This document shows, one piece after another, positions 1 through 7,815 of a stretch of 51,901 nt of DNA (position 1 is the first letter of the stretch; each line of letters opens with the position of its first letter). The DNA lies in assembly GCA_017399175.1 (NCBI GenBank), contig JAFQEE010000052.1, positions 1-51,901 on the forward strand, written 5' to 3'. A model generated the notes under the pieces. It was not told the DNA's origin and did no database searches. It was given only the letters and a program-made list of their open reading frames with translations. Origin of the DNA: Clostridia bacterium. Lineage in GTDB: Bacteria; Bacillota; Clostridia; Oscillospirales; Acutalibacteraceae. The position numbers and the translations under genes are program-made.

Positions 1-41
1 CGCCAGCGTTCGTCCCGAGCCAGGATCAAACTCTCTAAAAA
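1..41 (-). rRNA. 16S rRNA, 5' end only
   Basis: Read on the minus strand, the first 34 bases are the universal 5' end of bacterial 16S rRNA, with AGAGTTTGATCCTGGCTC followed by GGACGAACGCTGGCG. In E. coli numbering AGAGTTTGAT begins at base 8, which puts the mature 5' end near position 41. The rest of the gene and the rrn operon lie outside the window to the left. Confidence 0.97.
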
Positions 42-290
42 ATTGTATCTTTACACATCTCTGTGTAGAAATCATTTTCTAAAGTGCTTTTTAGCTCTTT
101 ACTTCTTAAAACTCTTAAACGCTTAGCGTTTTGTTTAACTCTTTTGTTATCCAAAAGAATTACTGTTTCTTGTATTTTCTCTGTTGAGTATCTTATACCC
201 TCAAAGAATCTACAGGGTTCCTTTTTATCTCGTCGTTGTTTAATTTTCAAGGTTCAGTTGTGTCCTACCCGTTTTCGCGGGTGGAGTTTC
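42..290 (-). other. rrn operon leader RNA
   Basis: Untranslated leader between the rrn promoters and 16S. On the minus strand it contains, soon after the second promoter, a short hairpin (CCCGCGAAAACGGG, about 268-281). This is followed by ACCTTGAAAATTAAACAA (about 240-254), which resembles the boxA/processing element TTCTTTGAAAACT common in Firmicute rrn leaders. I expect roles in antitermination and in 16S processing-stem formation. Open frames here are not genes. Confidence 0.75.
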
Positions 291-319
291 ATTATAGCAA
301 AACTCCGAAAGGTTGTCAA
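291..319 (-). promoter_or_regulatory. rrn promoter P2 (proximal)
   Basis: On the minus strand TTGACA (319-314) and TATAAT (296-291) are separated by exactly 17 bp: a perfect sigma-A promoter firing toward the 16S gene. Confidence 0.9.
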
Positions 320-386
320 CACTTTTTTCAAACTTTTTTAAGTTTTTTGTCGTGCTGTTCATCACTCTCTCGCGGACAGCTTTGAT

Positions 387-415
387 ATAATATCACAACA
401 CAACGGACTTGTCAA
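387..415 (-). promoter_or_regulatory. rrn promoter P1 (distal)
   Basis: On the minus strand TTGACA (415-410) and TATTAT (392-387) are separated by 17 bp. The A/T tract upstream (about 416-447) could act as an UP element. With P2 this gives the tandem promoter arrangement usual for rrn operons. Confidence 0.85.
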
Positions 416-502
416 CAACTTTTTTAAAATTTTTTAAAATTTTTTTAGCTTTATACATTTTGTGTGTTTTGTCATATTTAGTTGCCAAATTTTGGATAGT
501 TT

Positions 503-531
503 GCATAAATGCTTGTTTAAATGAAATAATA
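503..531 (+). promoter_or_regulatory. Candidate forespore (sigma-G/F) promoter of sleB
   Basis: GCATA (503-507) and AATAATA (525-531) are separated by 17 bp. This is close to the Bacillus sigma-G consensus GHATR-17/18-CATWMTA. sleB is sigma-G controlled in B. subtilis, so the match makes sense, but the assignment is by eye. Confidence 0.45.
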
Positions 532-564
532 CCTAACAAATACATTATATTCGGAGATTGTTTT

Positions 565-1266
565 ATGGATACAAGGAAAGAAAACAGAAGCAAGAAACAG
601 ATATTTTGGCAGATTGTTGCGATTATACTATTAAATGCAATGGTTATTACCGCGATAGGCTTTGTATATGAAAACACCCAGACACTTTCAAGCCTTGGTT
701 CACGAGGTCAGGAGGTACGACAAATTCAGCAAAAGCTTCGTTCTTTAGGATTATATAACGGTTCGGTTGACGGAGTTTATGGTACTGCAACCCAGAAGGC
801 TGTTCGTCAGTTCCAGAAAAACTGCGGAATCACTGCTGACGGTATTGCAGGTCCTAAAACATTATTATATTTAGGACTTGGTTCAGGTTCATCATCATCC
901 ACAAATGGATACAGCTCCAACGACATTTATCTTCTTGCAAAAGTTATTGCAGCCGAAGCTCGTGGTGAGAGTTACACGGGACAGGTCGCTGTCGGTGCAG
1001 TTGTGCTCAACCGAGTTCAGCACTCGTCATTTCCTGATTCAATTTCAGGTGTAGTTTATCAGGCAGGCGCATTTTCTGCAGTAAGGGACAGCAACTGGAA
1101 TGTTGCGCCTAACGACACATCACGAAAAGCCGCAAGAGATGCCATTAACGGTTGGGACCCAACGGGCGGTGCTATATACTATTATAATCCTGCAAAAACG
1201 AGCAACCGTTGGATTAGAACACGACCTGTTGTTACAACAATTGGCAAACATGTGTTTTGTAAGTGA
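565..1266 (+). CDS. sleB: Spore cortex-lytic enzyme SleB
   Basis: Predicted 233-residue cortex-specific lytic transglycosylase that acts in germination. A membrane/signal segment (about residues 13-33) is followed by a peptidoglycan-binding repeat (about 45-102, with GSVDGVYG and ADGIAGPKT motifs). A Ser/Gly linker leads to a C-terminal Hydrolase_2 (SleB/CwlJ) domain carrying the AEARGE motif (130-135). The start at 565 is chosen because GGAG (553-556) sits 8 bases upstream and the signal segment follows directly; a longer in-frame opening to 409 lacks a ribosome binding site. It is transcribed divergently from the rrn operon, alone, with no ypeB partner in view. The protein is somewhat shorter than B. 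subtilis SleB (about 305 residues), mainly in the linker. Confidence 0.93.
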   Translation: MDTRKENRSKKQIFWQIVAIILLNAMVITAIGFVYENTQTLSSLGSRGQEVRQIQQKLRSLGLYNGSVDGVYGTATQKAVRQFQKNCGITADGIAGPKTLLYLGLGSGSSSSTNGYSSNDIYLLAKVIAAEARGESYTGQVAVGAVVLNRVQHSSFPDSISGVVYQAGAFSAVRDSNWNVAPNDTSRKAARDAINGWDPTGGAIYYYNPAKTSNRWIRTRPVVTTIGKHVFCK

Positions 1267-1360
1267 TTAAATAAGTGTAAAATGCAAAACGCAATCGCGT
1301 AGTGGCAGGCTTCCACGCCTGCATAATATCGGAACTGCGTTGCGATTATATAGGATAAGT

Positions 1361-1443
1361 AATTCTGAGGGACGAAGTGACGAAGAATCTCTGTTGGTTG
1401 ATATGCTACTTCGGTAGAGTTTCTTCGCTACGCTCAGAATGAC
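1361..1443. repeat. TCATTCTGAG-type long inverted repeat, copy 1
   Basis: The left arm begins ATTCTGAGGGACGAAGTGA and the right arm ends CGCTACGCTCAGAATGACA, with GAAGAATCTC between and a variable loop. It can fold as one long imperfect hairpin. The same family occurs at 11566-11650, 14079-14165 and 51786-51871. Confidence 0.8.
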
Positions 1444-1464
1444 ACACAAAATTCGGCAAAAAAA

Positions 1465-1540
1465 TGTAGGGGCGGATGCCCTTCATCCGCCCGATAAAAT
1501 TATCATATCAATGCGGGACGATGTAGGCATCGTCCCTTAC
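1465..1540. repeat. GTAG-footed REP pair (BIME-like), copy 1
   Basis: TGTAGGGGCGGATG...CATCCGCCC forms the left hairpin (1465-1493) and GGGACGATG...CATCGTCCC the right one (about 1516-1537). They are separated by about 20 A/T-rich bases. The GTAG foot next to an imperfect palindrome is the hallmark of REP sequences. With the preceding long inverted repeat it fills the gap 1267-1552. Confidence 0.75.
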
Positions 1541-1552
1541 TGTTTATAATTA

Positions 1553-1993
1553 TTAAACCTTTTCGTCAAAATATTCTTTGTTTCCCATACAGTCTTCAAT
1601 GGCACGCCATCTAAATTGAGATGCGCAAATAACAGTTCCATCATAATCATCTATATCAGATTCAGATAATCCGCCACAATCGCACCAACAAATACAATCA
1701 TCCTTTAAAATTAAAGTAGCATCAAGAATCTCACAAGTATAGTTTTCATCAACATGGCATAGTTTTAATTTATTTAAGCCTATAAACTCCATTTCTATCA
1801 TAGAATTATGTTCAAACTGACGTTGTATTACAACCTTTAATATTCTTTTATCGTTTATCGGGTGCATTGATAAATCTTCATTCACATAAGCTCCACTTAC
1901 ATATTTCATTTCTTTAATGCAACTATCGTGAAATCCACTAACTGTTTTAATAAAATCATTTATATCTTCATTATTAACAATTTTATTCCACAT
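1553..1993 (-). CDS. Hypothetical protein, 146 aa
   Basis: I do not recognise the family. The product is acidic and soluble with no signal peptide or membrane segment. Visible features are an FHDSCIKEMKYVSGAYV segment near the N-terminus, a QRQ...IEMEF strand-like region in the middle, and a short CWCDCGG cysteine cluster near residue 105. The start codon has a weak GGGGAA ribosome binding site. It stands alone, convergent with sleB across a repeat-filled gap. It probably belongs to a small conserved family, since the coding sense is clean and the frame is uninterrupted, but nothing supports a function. Confidence 0.65.
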   Translation of the reverse strand: MWNKIVNNEDINDFIKTVSGFHDSCIKEMKYVSGAYVNEDLSMHPINDKRILKVVIQRQFEHNSMIEMEFIGLNKLKLCHVDENYTCEILDATLILKDDCICWCDCGGLSESDIDDYDGTVICASQFRWRAIEDCMGNKEYFDEKV

Positions 1994-2016
1994 AACTATT
2001 CCCCACTTATACTGTG

Positions 2017-2445
2017 TTATATTTTTTCACAAAGGTATTGCATTGCAAGTTTATAGCCGTCGAGGCCTTGTCCTATTATATGGTGTTCGCAAGCCATACC
2101 TGCAAATGAGATTTGTCGGAATTGTTCGCGTTTCGTTACATCTGAAATATGGACTTCAACTGCAGGAAGTCCCACGGATTTGAGTGCATCAAGAATTGCG
2201 ATGCTTGTATGAGTATACGCTGCAGGGTTTATGACAATTCCGTCGAACTGACCGTATGCCTGTTGAATTTCGTCAACGATTGCACCCTCGTGGTTTGATT
2301 GGAAACATTCGACCTCGCAATCAAGTTCATTTCCCCATTCTTGGATAAGAGTGAGTAAAACCTGATAATTCTGATTTCCGTATATACCCGGTTCACGAAT
2401 ACCAAGCATATTTATATTTGGTCCGTTGATTACAAGAATTTTCAT
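2017..2445 (-). CDS. aroQ: 3-dehydroquinate dehydratase, type II
   Basis: Third step of the shikimate pathway (3-dehydroquinate to 3-dehydroshikimate). The 142-residue length is typical of dodecameric type II enzymes. Family motifs are NGPNINMLGIREPGIYG at the N-terminus (with the catalytic loop Arg and Tyr), NPAAYTHTSIAILDAL in the middle and EVHISDV near residue 97. The start overlaps the stop of the upstream aroE/K gene by four bases (ATGA), so the two are translationally coupled. It is the last gene of the aromatic cluster. Confidence 0.96.
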   Translation of the reverse strand: MKILVINGPNINMLGIREPGIYGNQNYQVLLTLIQEWGNELDCEVECFQSNHEGAIVDEIQQAYGQFDGIVINPAAYTHTSIAILDALKSVGLPAVEVHISDVTKREQFRQISFAGMACEHHIIGQGLDGYKLAMQYLCEKI

Positions 2446-3662
2446 AACCTTTCAATCTCCTTAATTATGAGTTCCGCTACCTGTTCGGGTGTACCGTTTC
2501 CGTCGACTTCTATATCCGCGAATTGTCGGTAAAGTGGCATTCGTTTTTCATAAAGTGGTTTTACACCATAAAGTTGTGAAAGAGGTCTACCTCTTGAGTC
2601 CAGTTTATCCGCATCACGGTTGATAAAAACTATTATTCCATTTTGACTTAAAGGCATATAGTTTTCAGGTCGTGTTATGACTCCGCCACCCGTTGCGATT
2701 ATACGGCCTTTTTCTTTGCCTGCAATATTCGCAGCAAGATTTTCAGCACAACGGAAGAAGTCTTCACCAAATCTTTCGATAATCTGTGGTATAGGCTTAT
2801 TCTCTGCATTTTCAATCATTTCATCCGTATCAACAAAGTCTTTCCCCAGTTTTTGTGAAAGAATTTTACCGATTGTGGATTTTCCGCAACCTGCCATACC
2901 GATTAAGACGATATTTGACATCTGCAGACGAAGAACTTTTTCGATTTTTTCACAAACATTATTATCTATAATAGTATTGAAGAAAATTTCGTGAGCCTTT
3001 TTCGCTTGGGCTACAAGCATTGAAAGTCCTGCAACAGCAGAAATCCCCAATTTTTCTGCATCCATAATAAGTCTTGTCTTTAATGGATTATACACCACAT
3101 CAAGAACACCGCTGAGATTCGGAAATTTGCTCAAATCAACAGGCGAATTCATATTATCAGGATACATTCCGACAGGTGTTGTATTCACAATAATATCTGT
3201 ATCAGTATGACTATATACATTAGTATAGTTAATTTCACCATTTCGGGAAACCACAAGGACAATTTTTGCACCAAGGTCACGAAGAACAGTCTGAACTGTC
3301 AAAGATGCTCCACCACTACCAAGGACAAGTGCTTTTTTGTCCTTTACTGTAATTCCTGACTTTTCAACCATATACTTGAAACCAAAATAGTCAGTATTAT
3401 CTCCGCAGAGTTTACCGTCACGAACAGTAATTGTATTTACCGCACCGATTTTTTCGGCTTCAGGTGAAATTTCGTCAAGATATGGAATAACTGCTTTTTT
3501 ATATGGAATTGTAACATTTAGTCCTTTGAAAATTTTTTCGTTCATAAACTTTTCAAGATTTTCGGGTGCTATCTCAAAAAGATGATAATCCTCATTACCA
3601 AGTGCTAAATGAATTTGAGGTGAAAAACTATGAGGTAAATGTTCACCTAAAAGTCCGTACAT
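2442..3662 (-). CDS. aroE-aroK: Bifunctional shikimate dehydrogenase / shikimate kinase
   Basis: One 406-residue chain carries two consecutive shikimate-pathway enzymes. Residues 1-245 are AroE: NVTIPYKK with the catalytic Lys near 55, GDNTDYFG with Asp91, and the NADP-binding GSGGAS at 115-120. Residues about 248-406 are AroK: Walker A GMAGCGKST (255-263), a DTDEMIE substrate motif and GGGVITR. The start at 3662 is preferred because AAGGGG lies 7 bases upstream and the AroE domain begins there; the 29-residue upstream extension would run into aroC. It lies 14 bp after aroC and overlaps aroQ by four bases. Fusions of these two activities are known in other bacteria. Confidence 0.95.
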   Translation of the reverse strand: MYGLLGEHLPHSFSPQIHLALGNEDYHLFEIAPENLEKFMNEKIFKGLNVTIPYKKAVIPYLDEISPEAEKIGAVNTITVRDGKLCGDNTDYFGFKYMVEKSGITVKDKKALVLGSGGASLTVQTVLRDLGAKIVLVVSRNGEINYTNVYSHTDTDIIVNTTPVGMYPDNMNSPVDLSKFPNLSGVLDVVYNPLKTRLIMDAEKLGISAVAGLSMLVAQAKKAHEIFFNTIIDNNVCEKIEKVLRLQMSNIVLIGMAGCGKSTIGKILSQKLGKDFVDTDEMIENAENKPIPQIIERFGEDFFRCAENLAANIAGKEKGRIIATGGGVITRPENYMPLSQNGIIVFINRDADKLDSRGRPLSQLYGVKPLYEKRMPLYRQFADIEVDGNGTPEQVAELIIKEIERL

Positions 3663-3676
3663 ATGAAATCCCCTTA

Positions 3677-4741
3677 TTAAAGAATTGCATCTAACAATGT
3701 TATTGCCGTTACTGCTTCGACCACAGAAACTGCACGCTGAACAATACATGGGTCATGTCTGCCCTTAATCTGCAATTTTTCTTCTGTCATATTTTTAAGG
3801 CTTATACTGTTCTGCTCTTTAAAAATTGATGGAGTTGGTTTGATTGCAGTTCTGAAAACTATTGGCATACCGTTTGTAATGCCACCGTTTATACCGCCTG
3901 AATTGTTTGTTCTTGTTCTGATTTCACCGTCTACAATACAGAATTCATCATTGTTTTCACTACCGTAAAGGTCAGTTGCCGAAAATCCGTTGCCAAATTC
4001 GATACCTTTTACAGCAGGAATGCCGAAAATATTTTTTGCAAGTTGGTTTTCAATTCCGTCAAACATAGGCTCACCAAAACCTGCCTTAATGCCTGTTACA
4101 GCACACTCGATTACACCACCGACAGAGTCACCGTTTTTCCTTGCTTTTTCAATTTCGGCAATCATAAGCTTGCCTTTTTCATCGTTGATAACAGGAAAAT
4201 CCTTTTCTGCTGTATTCCATTTACCGATATCTACATAATCAATTTTATCATCATAAACATTTTTAATTTTCTGAATGTGCGACTGAATTTCGATGCCCAT
4301 TTCACTCAAAATCTGCATACATACTGCACCTGCAAAACAAAGCGGTGCTGTAAGTCTGCCTGAAAAATGGCCACCGCCTGAAACATCATTAAAACCGTTA
4401 TGCTTAATGTATGCTGAATAGTCAGCGTGAGATGGTCGCGGTGTATCAATTATATTGTTATAATCCGCTGAATGCTGATTTTCATTATATATAACCATAC
4501 AAAGAGGTGCACCACAAGTAACATTGTTTACAAGTCCTGACAAAATTTCAGGAGTATCACTCTCTTTTCGTTGTGTTGATAAGGAATTTTTACCGGGAGC
4601 GCGCCTTGCCATAAAGGAATTTACTTTTTCCATATCAATTTTCTTCCCCACAGGAAGTCCGTCAATCACAACACCTATCGCCTTTGAGTGAGATTGACCG
4701 AAAACCGATATTTTAATTTTATTACCTGTCATTGAGGACAT
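3677..4741 (-). CDS. aroC: Chorismate synthase
   Basis: Last step of the pathway: converts 5-enolpyruvylshikimate-3-phosphate to chorismate with reduced FMN. The 354-residue protein has the family signatures GQSHSKAIGVVIDGLP at the N-terminus, RRAPGKNSLSTQRKE, a DYSAYIKHNGFNDVSGGGHFSGR region and a C-terminal RHDPCIVQRAV. The start at 4741 follows GGGAGG with 8-base spacing and overlaps the end of aroA by 20 bases, indicating translational coupling. A longer frame to 4804 would lie inside aroA and is rejected. Confidence 0.97.
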   Translation of the reverse strand: MSSMTGNKIKISVFGQSHSKAIGVVIDGLPVGKKIDMEKVNSFMARRAPGKNSLSTQRKESDTPEILSGLVNNVTCGAPLCMVIYNENQHSADYNNIIDTPRPSHADYSAYIKHNGFNDVSGGGHFSGRLTAPLCFAGAVCMQILSEMGIEIQSHIQKIKNVYDDKIDYVDIGKWNTAEKDFPVINDEKGKLMIAEIEKARKNGDSVGGVIECAVTGIKAGFGEPMFDGIENQLAKNIFGIPAVKGIEFGNGFSATDLYGSENNDEFCIVDGEIRTRTNNSGGINGGITNGMPIVFRTAIKPTPSIFKEQNSISLKNMTEEKLQIKGRHDPCIVQRAVSVVEAVTAITLLDAIL

Positions 4742-5990
4742 TAGCGTTACCTCCCATTTTGTTGAAATCCGCAAAGAAATCAGGATATGATTTCTCCACT
4801 GCATTACTGTCTGTTATATTTACATCTTTTTCACAAAGAGTGCTTAAAATTGATGCTGACATTACAATTCTGTGGTCGTTATAGCCTTTAACCATGCCAC
4901 CAACTAAAGATTTACCACCGTGAATGATTATTCCGTCAGATGTTTCTTCTGCGTCTGCGCCGACTGACGAAAGCATATCCACAACAGACTTTATTCTATC
5001 GCTTTCCTTAATGCGAAGACGACCTGCATTGATAATTTTCGTATCACCTTTACAGGCTGTTGCCACAACCGAAATAATCGGCACGGCATCAGGAATATCA
5101 GATGCGTCAACTGTTACGCCATTAAGTTCATTCTTCTTAACGGTGATTTTGTTTCCATTGATTTGTACTTGAGCACCCATTGAAGATAAAACTTCAAGAA
5201 TTTTCTTATCACCCTGTGGTGAGTTTATGTCAAGGTCAGTTACAATTACACCTTTTTCATTTAACGCTCCTGCACAAAGAAAAAATGATGCATTTGACCA
5301 ATCACCTTCAACCTTTATTTCTTCAGGAGAAACATATTTCTGATTGCCTTTTATTATGTATAAGTTTTCTTTTTCTTCGATTTCAATTCCGAATTGACGA
5401 AGAACGGAAAGAGTTATGTTCAAATATGATTTTGACTCAACGGGTGGAATTAACTTCAATTTACTGTCACCGTCAAGTATTGGTAATGCAAATAAAAGCC
5501 CTGTAATAAACTGTGAACTGATATTCCCCTGTATTTCATATTCACCTGACTGTAATTGTCCTGTTAAATGCAACGGAAATTTGTTATCCGTACGGAATGT
5601 GATACCTTTTTTCTCCATTTCTTCTTTTAATGGTGAAATAGGTCTTTGAGGAAGTCTGCCACTACCATTAATTGTTGTGTCTATACCGAGTGCAGACACA
5701 ACCGGCATTAAAAATCGTAAAGTTGAACCACTTTCATTACAGTCAATGTCTGCTTTTGTATTAAATGATTTTGGTGTAACAGTTATTATGTCGCCGTCAA
5801 CAGAAATTTCAGTTCCCATTGATTTAAGGCAATCAATAGTTGCTGCGATATCCTTTGACATCACATTACAGTAAATCTTTGTTTTATTGTGGGAAAGTGC
5901 TGCACAAATCAGCACTCTGTGAGCGTGGGATTTTGATGAAATCGCTCTGATTTTGCCACTTATCACAGACGATGTGCATTTTACTGTCAT
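4722..5990 (-). CDS. aroA: 3-phosphoshikimate 1-carboxyvinyltransferase (EPSP synthase)
   Basis: Transfers enolpyruvate from PEP to shikimate-3-phosphate. The 422 residues span the usual two-domain EPSP synthase fold. Motifs include SKSHAHRVLICAAL at the N-terminus (Lys and Ser substrate contacts), NESGSTLRFLMPV with the family's GSxxR signature, and RIKESDRI with GYNDHRIVMS in the C-terminal half. The ATG directly follows the aroB stop codon, with an AAAGG ribosome binding site inside aroB. It is part of the aroB-A-C-E/K-Q unit. Confidence 0.97.
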   Translation of the reverse strand: MTVKCTSSVISGKIRAISSKSHAHRVLICAALSHNKTKIYCNVMSKDIAATIDCLKSMGTEISVDGDIITVTPKSFNTKADIDCNESGSTLRFLMPVVSALGIDTTINGSGRLPQRPISPLKEEMEKKGITFRTDNKFPLHLTGQLQSGEYEIQGNISSQFITGLLFALPILDGDSKLKLIPPVESKSYLNITLSVLRQFGIEIEEKENLYIIKGNQKYVSPEEIKVEGDWSNASFFLCAGALNEKGVIVTDLDINSPQGDKKILEVLSSMGAQVQINGNKITVKKNELNGVTVDASDIPDAVPIISVVATACKGDTKIINAGRLRIKESDRIKSVVDMLSSVGADAEETSDGIIIHGGKSLVGGMVKGYNDHRIVMSASILSTLCEKDVNITDSNAVEKSYPDFFADFNKMGGNANVLNDR

Positions 5991-7046
5991 TTAATTCAAA
6001 CCTTTTTCAATAAAGTTCTGTAATTCCTCAACAGGAAGTTTCACAATTTTGCAAAGTCCCAACTTATCGGGAACGATTATTGATATAGTGTCAAAACTTC
6101 TCTTTTTGTCCTTGAGAGATGCTTTGTAAAGTTCTTCTGCTGAAAAGTCACAAGTTGTCGGTAAGTTATTCTTTTTAAGTATCGGAAGAAGCACATCTGA
6201 AAAATCTTCTTCGCTCACACCCGTTTCATAAGCACCTTTTGTTGCGATTGCCATACCGATTGCAACCGCATTTCCGTGAGAGATTGAAAGATTACTACAT
6301 TTTTCAATAGCATGACCAATTGTATGTCCAAAATTGAGAAGCTTTCTTTCGCCATTTTCAAATTCGTCACGATTAACAACATCTCTTTTAATCTCGACAC
6401 AACGCTTGATTACACATTCAATGTTATCTCTTATAGAATTTTTCTGTAAGAACTCTAAAAAATCCTTATCGCAAATCATACCATATTTAATGATTTCGGC
6501 ACAACCCTCGTTAAATGTTTCTTCCGGTAAAGTATTCAATGTTTCACAATCAGCAAAAACTCCGATTGGCTGATAAAAAGCACCACAAAGATTTTTGCCT
6601 GACTTTAAGTTAATAGCCGTTTTGCCACCCACAGATGAGTCAACCATAGCGAGAACAGTTGTGGGAATCTGTACAAAATCAACCCCACGAAGATATGTAC
6701 TTGCCACAAAGCCTGTAAGGTCACCTGTTACACCGCCGCCAAGGGCAACTAAAAGGTCGGTTCTTGTAATGCTGTTTTCTGCACAGAAATTTAGAATCTT
6801 TTCATAATTTTCAAATGATTTCGATTCCTCACCATGTGGAAAAACATATTCGCACACCGAATATCCGCAATTAGTAAGACTCTCTTTTACCTTTTCACCG
6901 TAAAGAGCGAAAACTGTATCGTCAGAAACCAAAACAACTCTGCAAACATTTTTTATTTCACGAAGTTTTTCACCGATTGATGAAAGAAAACCTGTACCGA
7001 TGTTTACTGTATATTCTTTTGATGCTGAAACCTTTACTGTTTCCAT
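5991..7046 (-). CDS. aroB: 3-dehydroquinate synthase
   Basis: Cyclises DAHP to 3-dehydroquinate; needs NAD and a divalent metal. The 351-residue product has the GEESKSFENYEKI motif, the NAD-binding GGGVTGDLTGFVASTYLRG region, PTTVLAMVDSSVGGKTAIN and the metal-binding LNFGHTIGHAIE. The start at 7046 is chosen because AGGTGAT lies just upstream; an ATG five codons earlier has no ribosome binding site. It is the first aro gene of the cluster, separated from gatD by a 60-bp gap containing a REP hairpin. No DAHP synthase gene is in the window. Confidence 0.96.
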   Translation of the reverse strand: METVKVSASKEYTVNIGTGFLSSIGEKLREIKNVCRVVLVSDDTVFALYGEKVKESLTNCGYSVCEYVFPHGEESKSFENYEKILNFCAENSITRTDLLVALGGGVTGDLTGFVASTYLRGVDFVQIPTTVLAMVDSSVGGKTAINLKSGKNLCGAFYQPIGVFADCETLNTLPEETFNEGCAEIIKYGMICDKDFLEFLQKNSIRDNIECVIKRCVEIKRDVVNRDEFENGERKLLNFGHTIGHAIEKCSNLSISHGNAVAIGMAIATKGAYETGVSEEDFSDVLLPILKKNNLPTTCDFSAEELYKASLKDKKRSFDTISIIVPDKLGLCKIVKLPVEELQNFIEKGLN

Positions 7047-7074
7047 AATATCACCTACCATTTGTCAAATGTAA

Positions 7075-7103
7075 ACGGGACGATGTGGGCATCGTCCCCT
7101 ACA
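7075..7103 (-). repeat. Solo GTAG-footed REP hairpin between gatD and aroB
   Basis: On the minus strand TGTAGGGGACGATG, loop CCCA, CATCGTCCCG: a 9-bp perfect stem with a GTAG foot. The same hairpin recurs at 10616-10643 and, with small changes, at 1513-1540. Its place inside a co-directional gene series suggests it could damp read-through or stabilise mRNA. Confidence 0.7.
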
Positions 7104-7105
7104 AA

Positions 7106-7813
7106 TTATTTTAACAATTCGTTAACCCTGCTCTCATATGCTTGTTTTTCAAATTCAAGAGTTACACTTACATAATTTTCGTCTGCAAGTTTAATAAGGT
7201 AATCTGTGAATTGTGGGTTAAGTGGCAGAATTGGTCCTGTGTGATAAGTTGCAAATAGGTTGTTATCGTGAACACCCTCGATTTTACAATCAGGATTCAT
7301 TCCTGCAACTTTTTTCATACTTAAAAACGGCTTTGGATTTTCACCGTAAGAATGACTGAGAAGATTTTTAAATCCCACAATCTGCATACCGTCAAATTCG
7401 CCGACACTACAATCATTGTAACGAAGTTTTGAAAACTGCTTTGCGTAATATGGATAGAATCCAAGACATTCAGTTTTTTCACCCTTGTCATTTTCGATAT
7501 ATTCACCAAAAAGCTCAAAAGCATTACCTGTTGCAAGAATAATTCCGCCATTGTCAATTCTTTTTTTAATTGCATCTTTATAATTTTTAAGTTGTTCAAT
7601 CTCTACGAGCTGATGCTTTTCCTGACAAGGAGAAATAAGAAGAAAATCAACCTTATTATTCACAAATGCAGGTTCATCAAAAAGAGCTGTTTCAATAATC
7701 TCAACATCATATCCTGCAAGAGTGAGTTTCTTTTTAAGATATTCTGCATTTCCTCTGTCACCATAAAGGTTGTTGTATTCGGGATAAAGAACTTCGATTA
7801 CTATCTTTGCCAT
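7106..7813 (-). CDS. gatD: GatD-like glutamine amidotransferase subunit lacking catalytic Cys and His
   Basis: The product (235 aa) is the partner of MurT, which in Staphylococcus and Streptococcus amidates the D-Glu of lipid II to D-isoglutamine. It keeps the family frame: NLYGDRGNAEYL near the N-terminus and TDYLIKLADE near the C-terminus. From recalled S. aureus GatD, the nucleophile elbow CGGYQFLG is here GNAFELFG (96-103), so Cys94 is replaced by Gly96. The histidine motif TYLHGPILP is here TYHTGPILP (189-197), so His189 is replaced by Thr192, with a His one position earlier. A cysteine appears instead at residue 63 (ISPCQEK). The gene follows murT by 2 bases. It may use free ammonia, serve as a structural subunit, or have a shifted active site. 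Confidence 0.85.
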   Translation of the reverse strand: MAKIVIEVLYPEYNNLYGDRGNAEYLKKKLTLAGYDVEIIETALFDEPAFVNNKVDFLLISPCQEKHQLVEIEQLKNYKDAIKKRIDNGGIILATGNAFELFGEYIENDKGEKTECLGFYPYYAKQFSKLRYNDCSVGEFDGMQIVGFKNLLSHSYGENPKPFLSMKKVAGMNPDCKIEGVHDNNLFATYHTGPILPLNPQFTDYLIKLADENYVSVTLEFEKQAYESRVNELLK

Positions 7814-7815
7814 AA

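Noticed and set aside
35-341. Open frames on both strands at the left edge
   Set aside because: They overlap the 16S end, rrn leader and promoters; no ribosome binding site and the RNA interpretation explains the sequence.
409-564. N-terminal extension of sleB
   Set aside because: No ribosome binding site, A/T tract from the rrn promoter region, and the signal segment starts properly at 565.
1267-1449. Short minus-strand frame with a SERSEES-like peptide pattern
   Set aside because: It is a translation of the TCATTCTGAG repeat; similar peptides arise at 51645-51878 from another copy.
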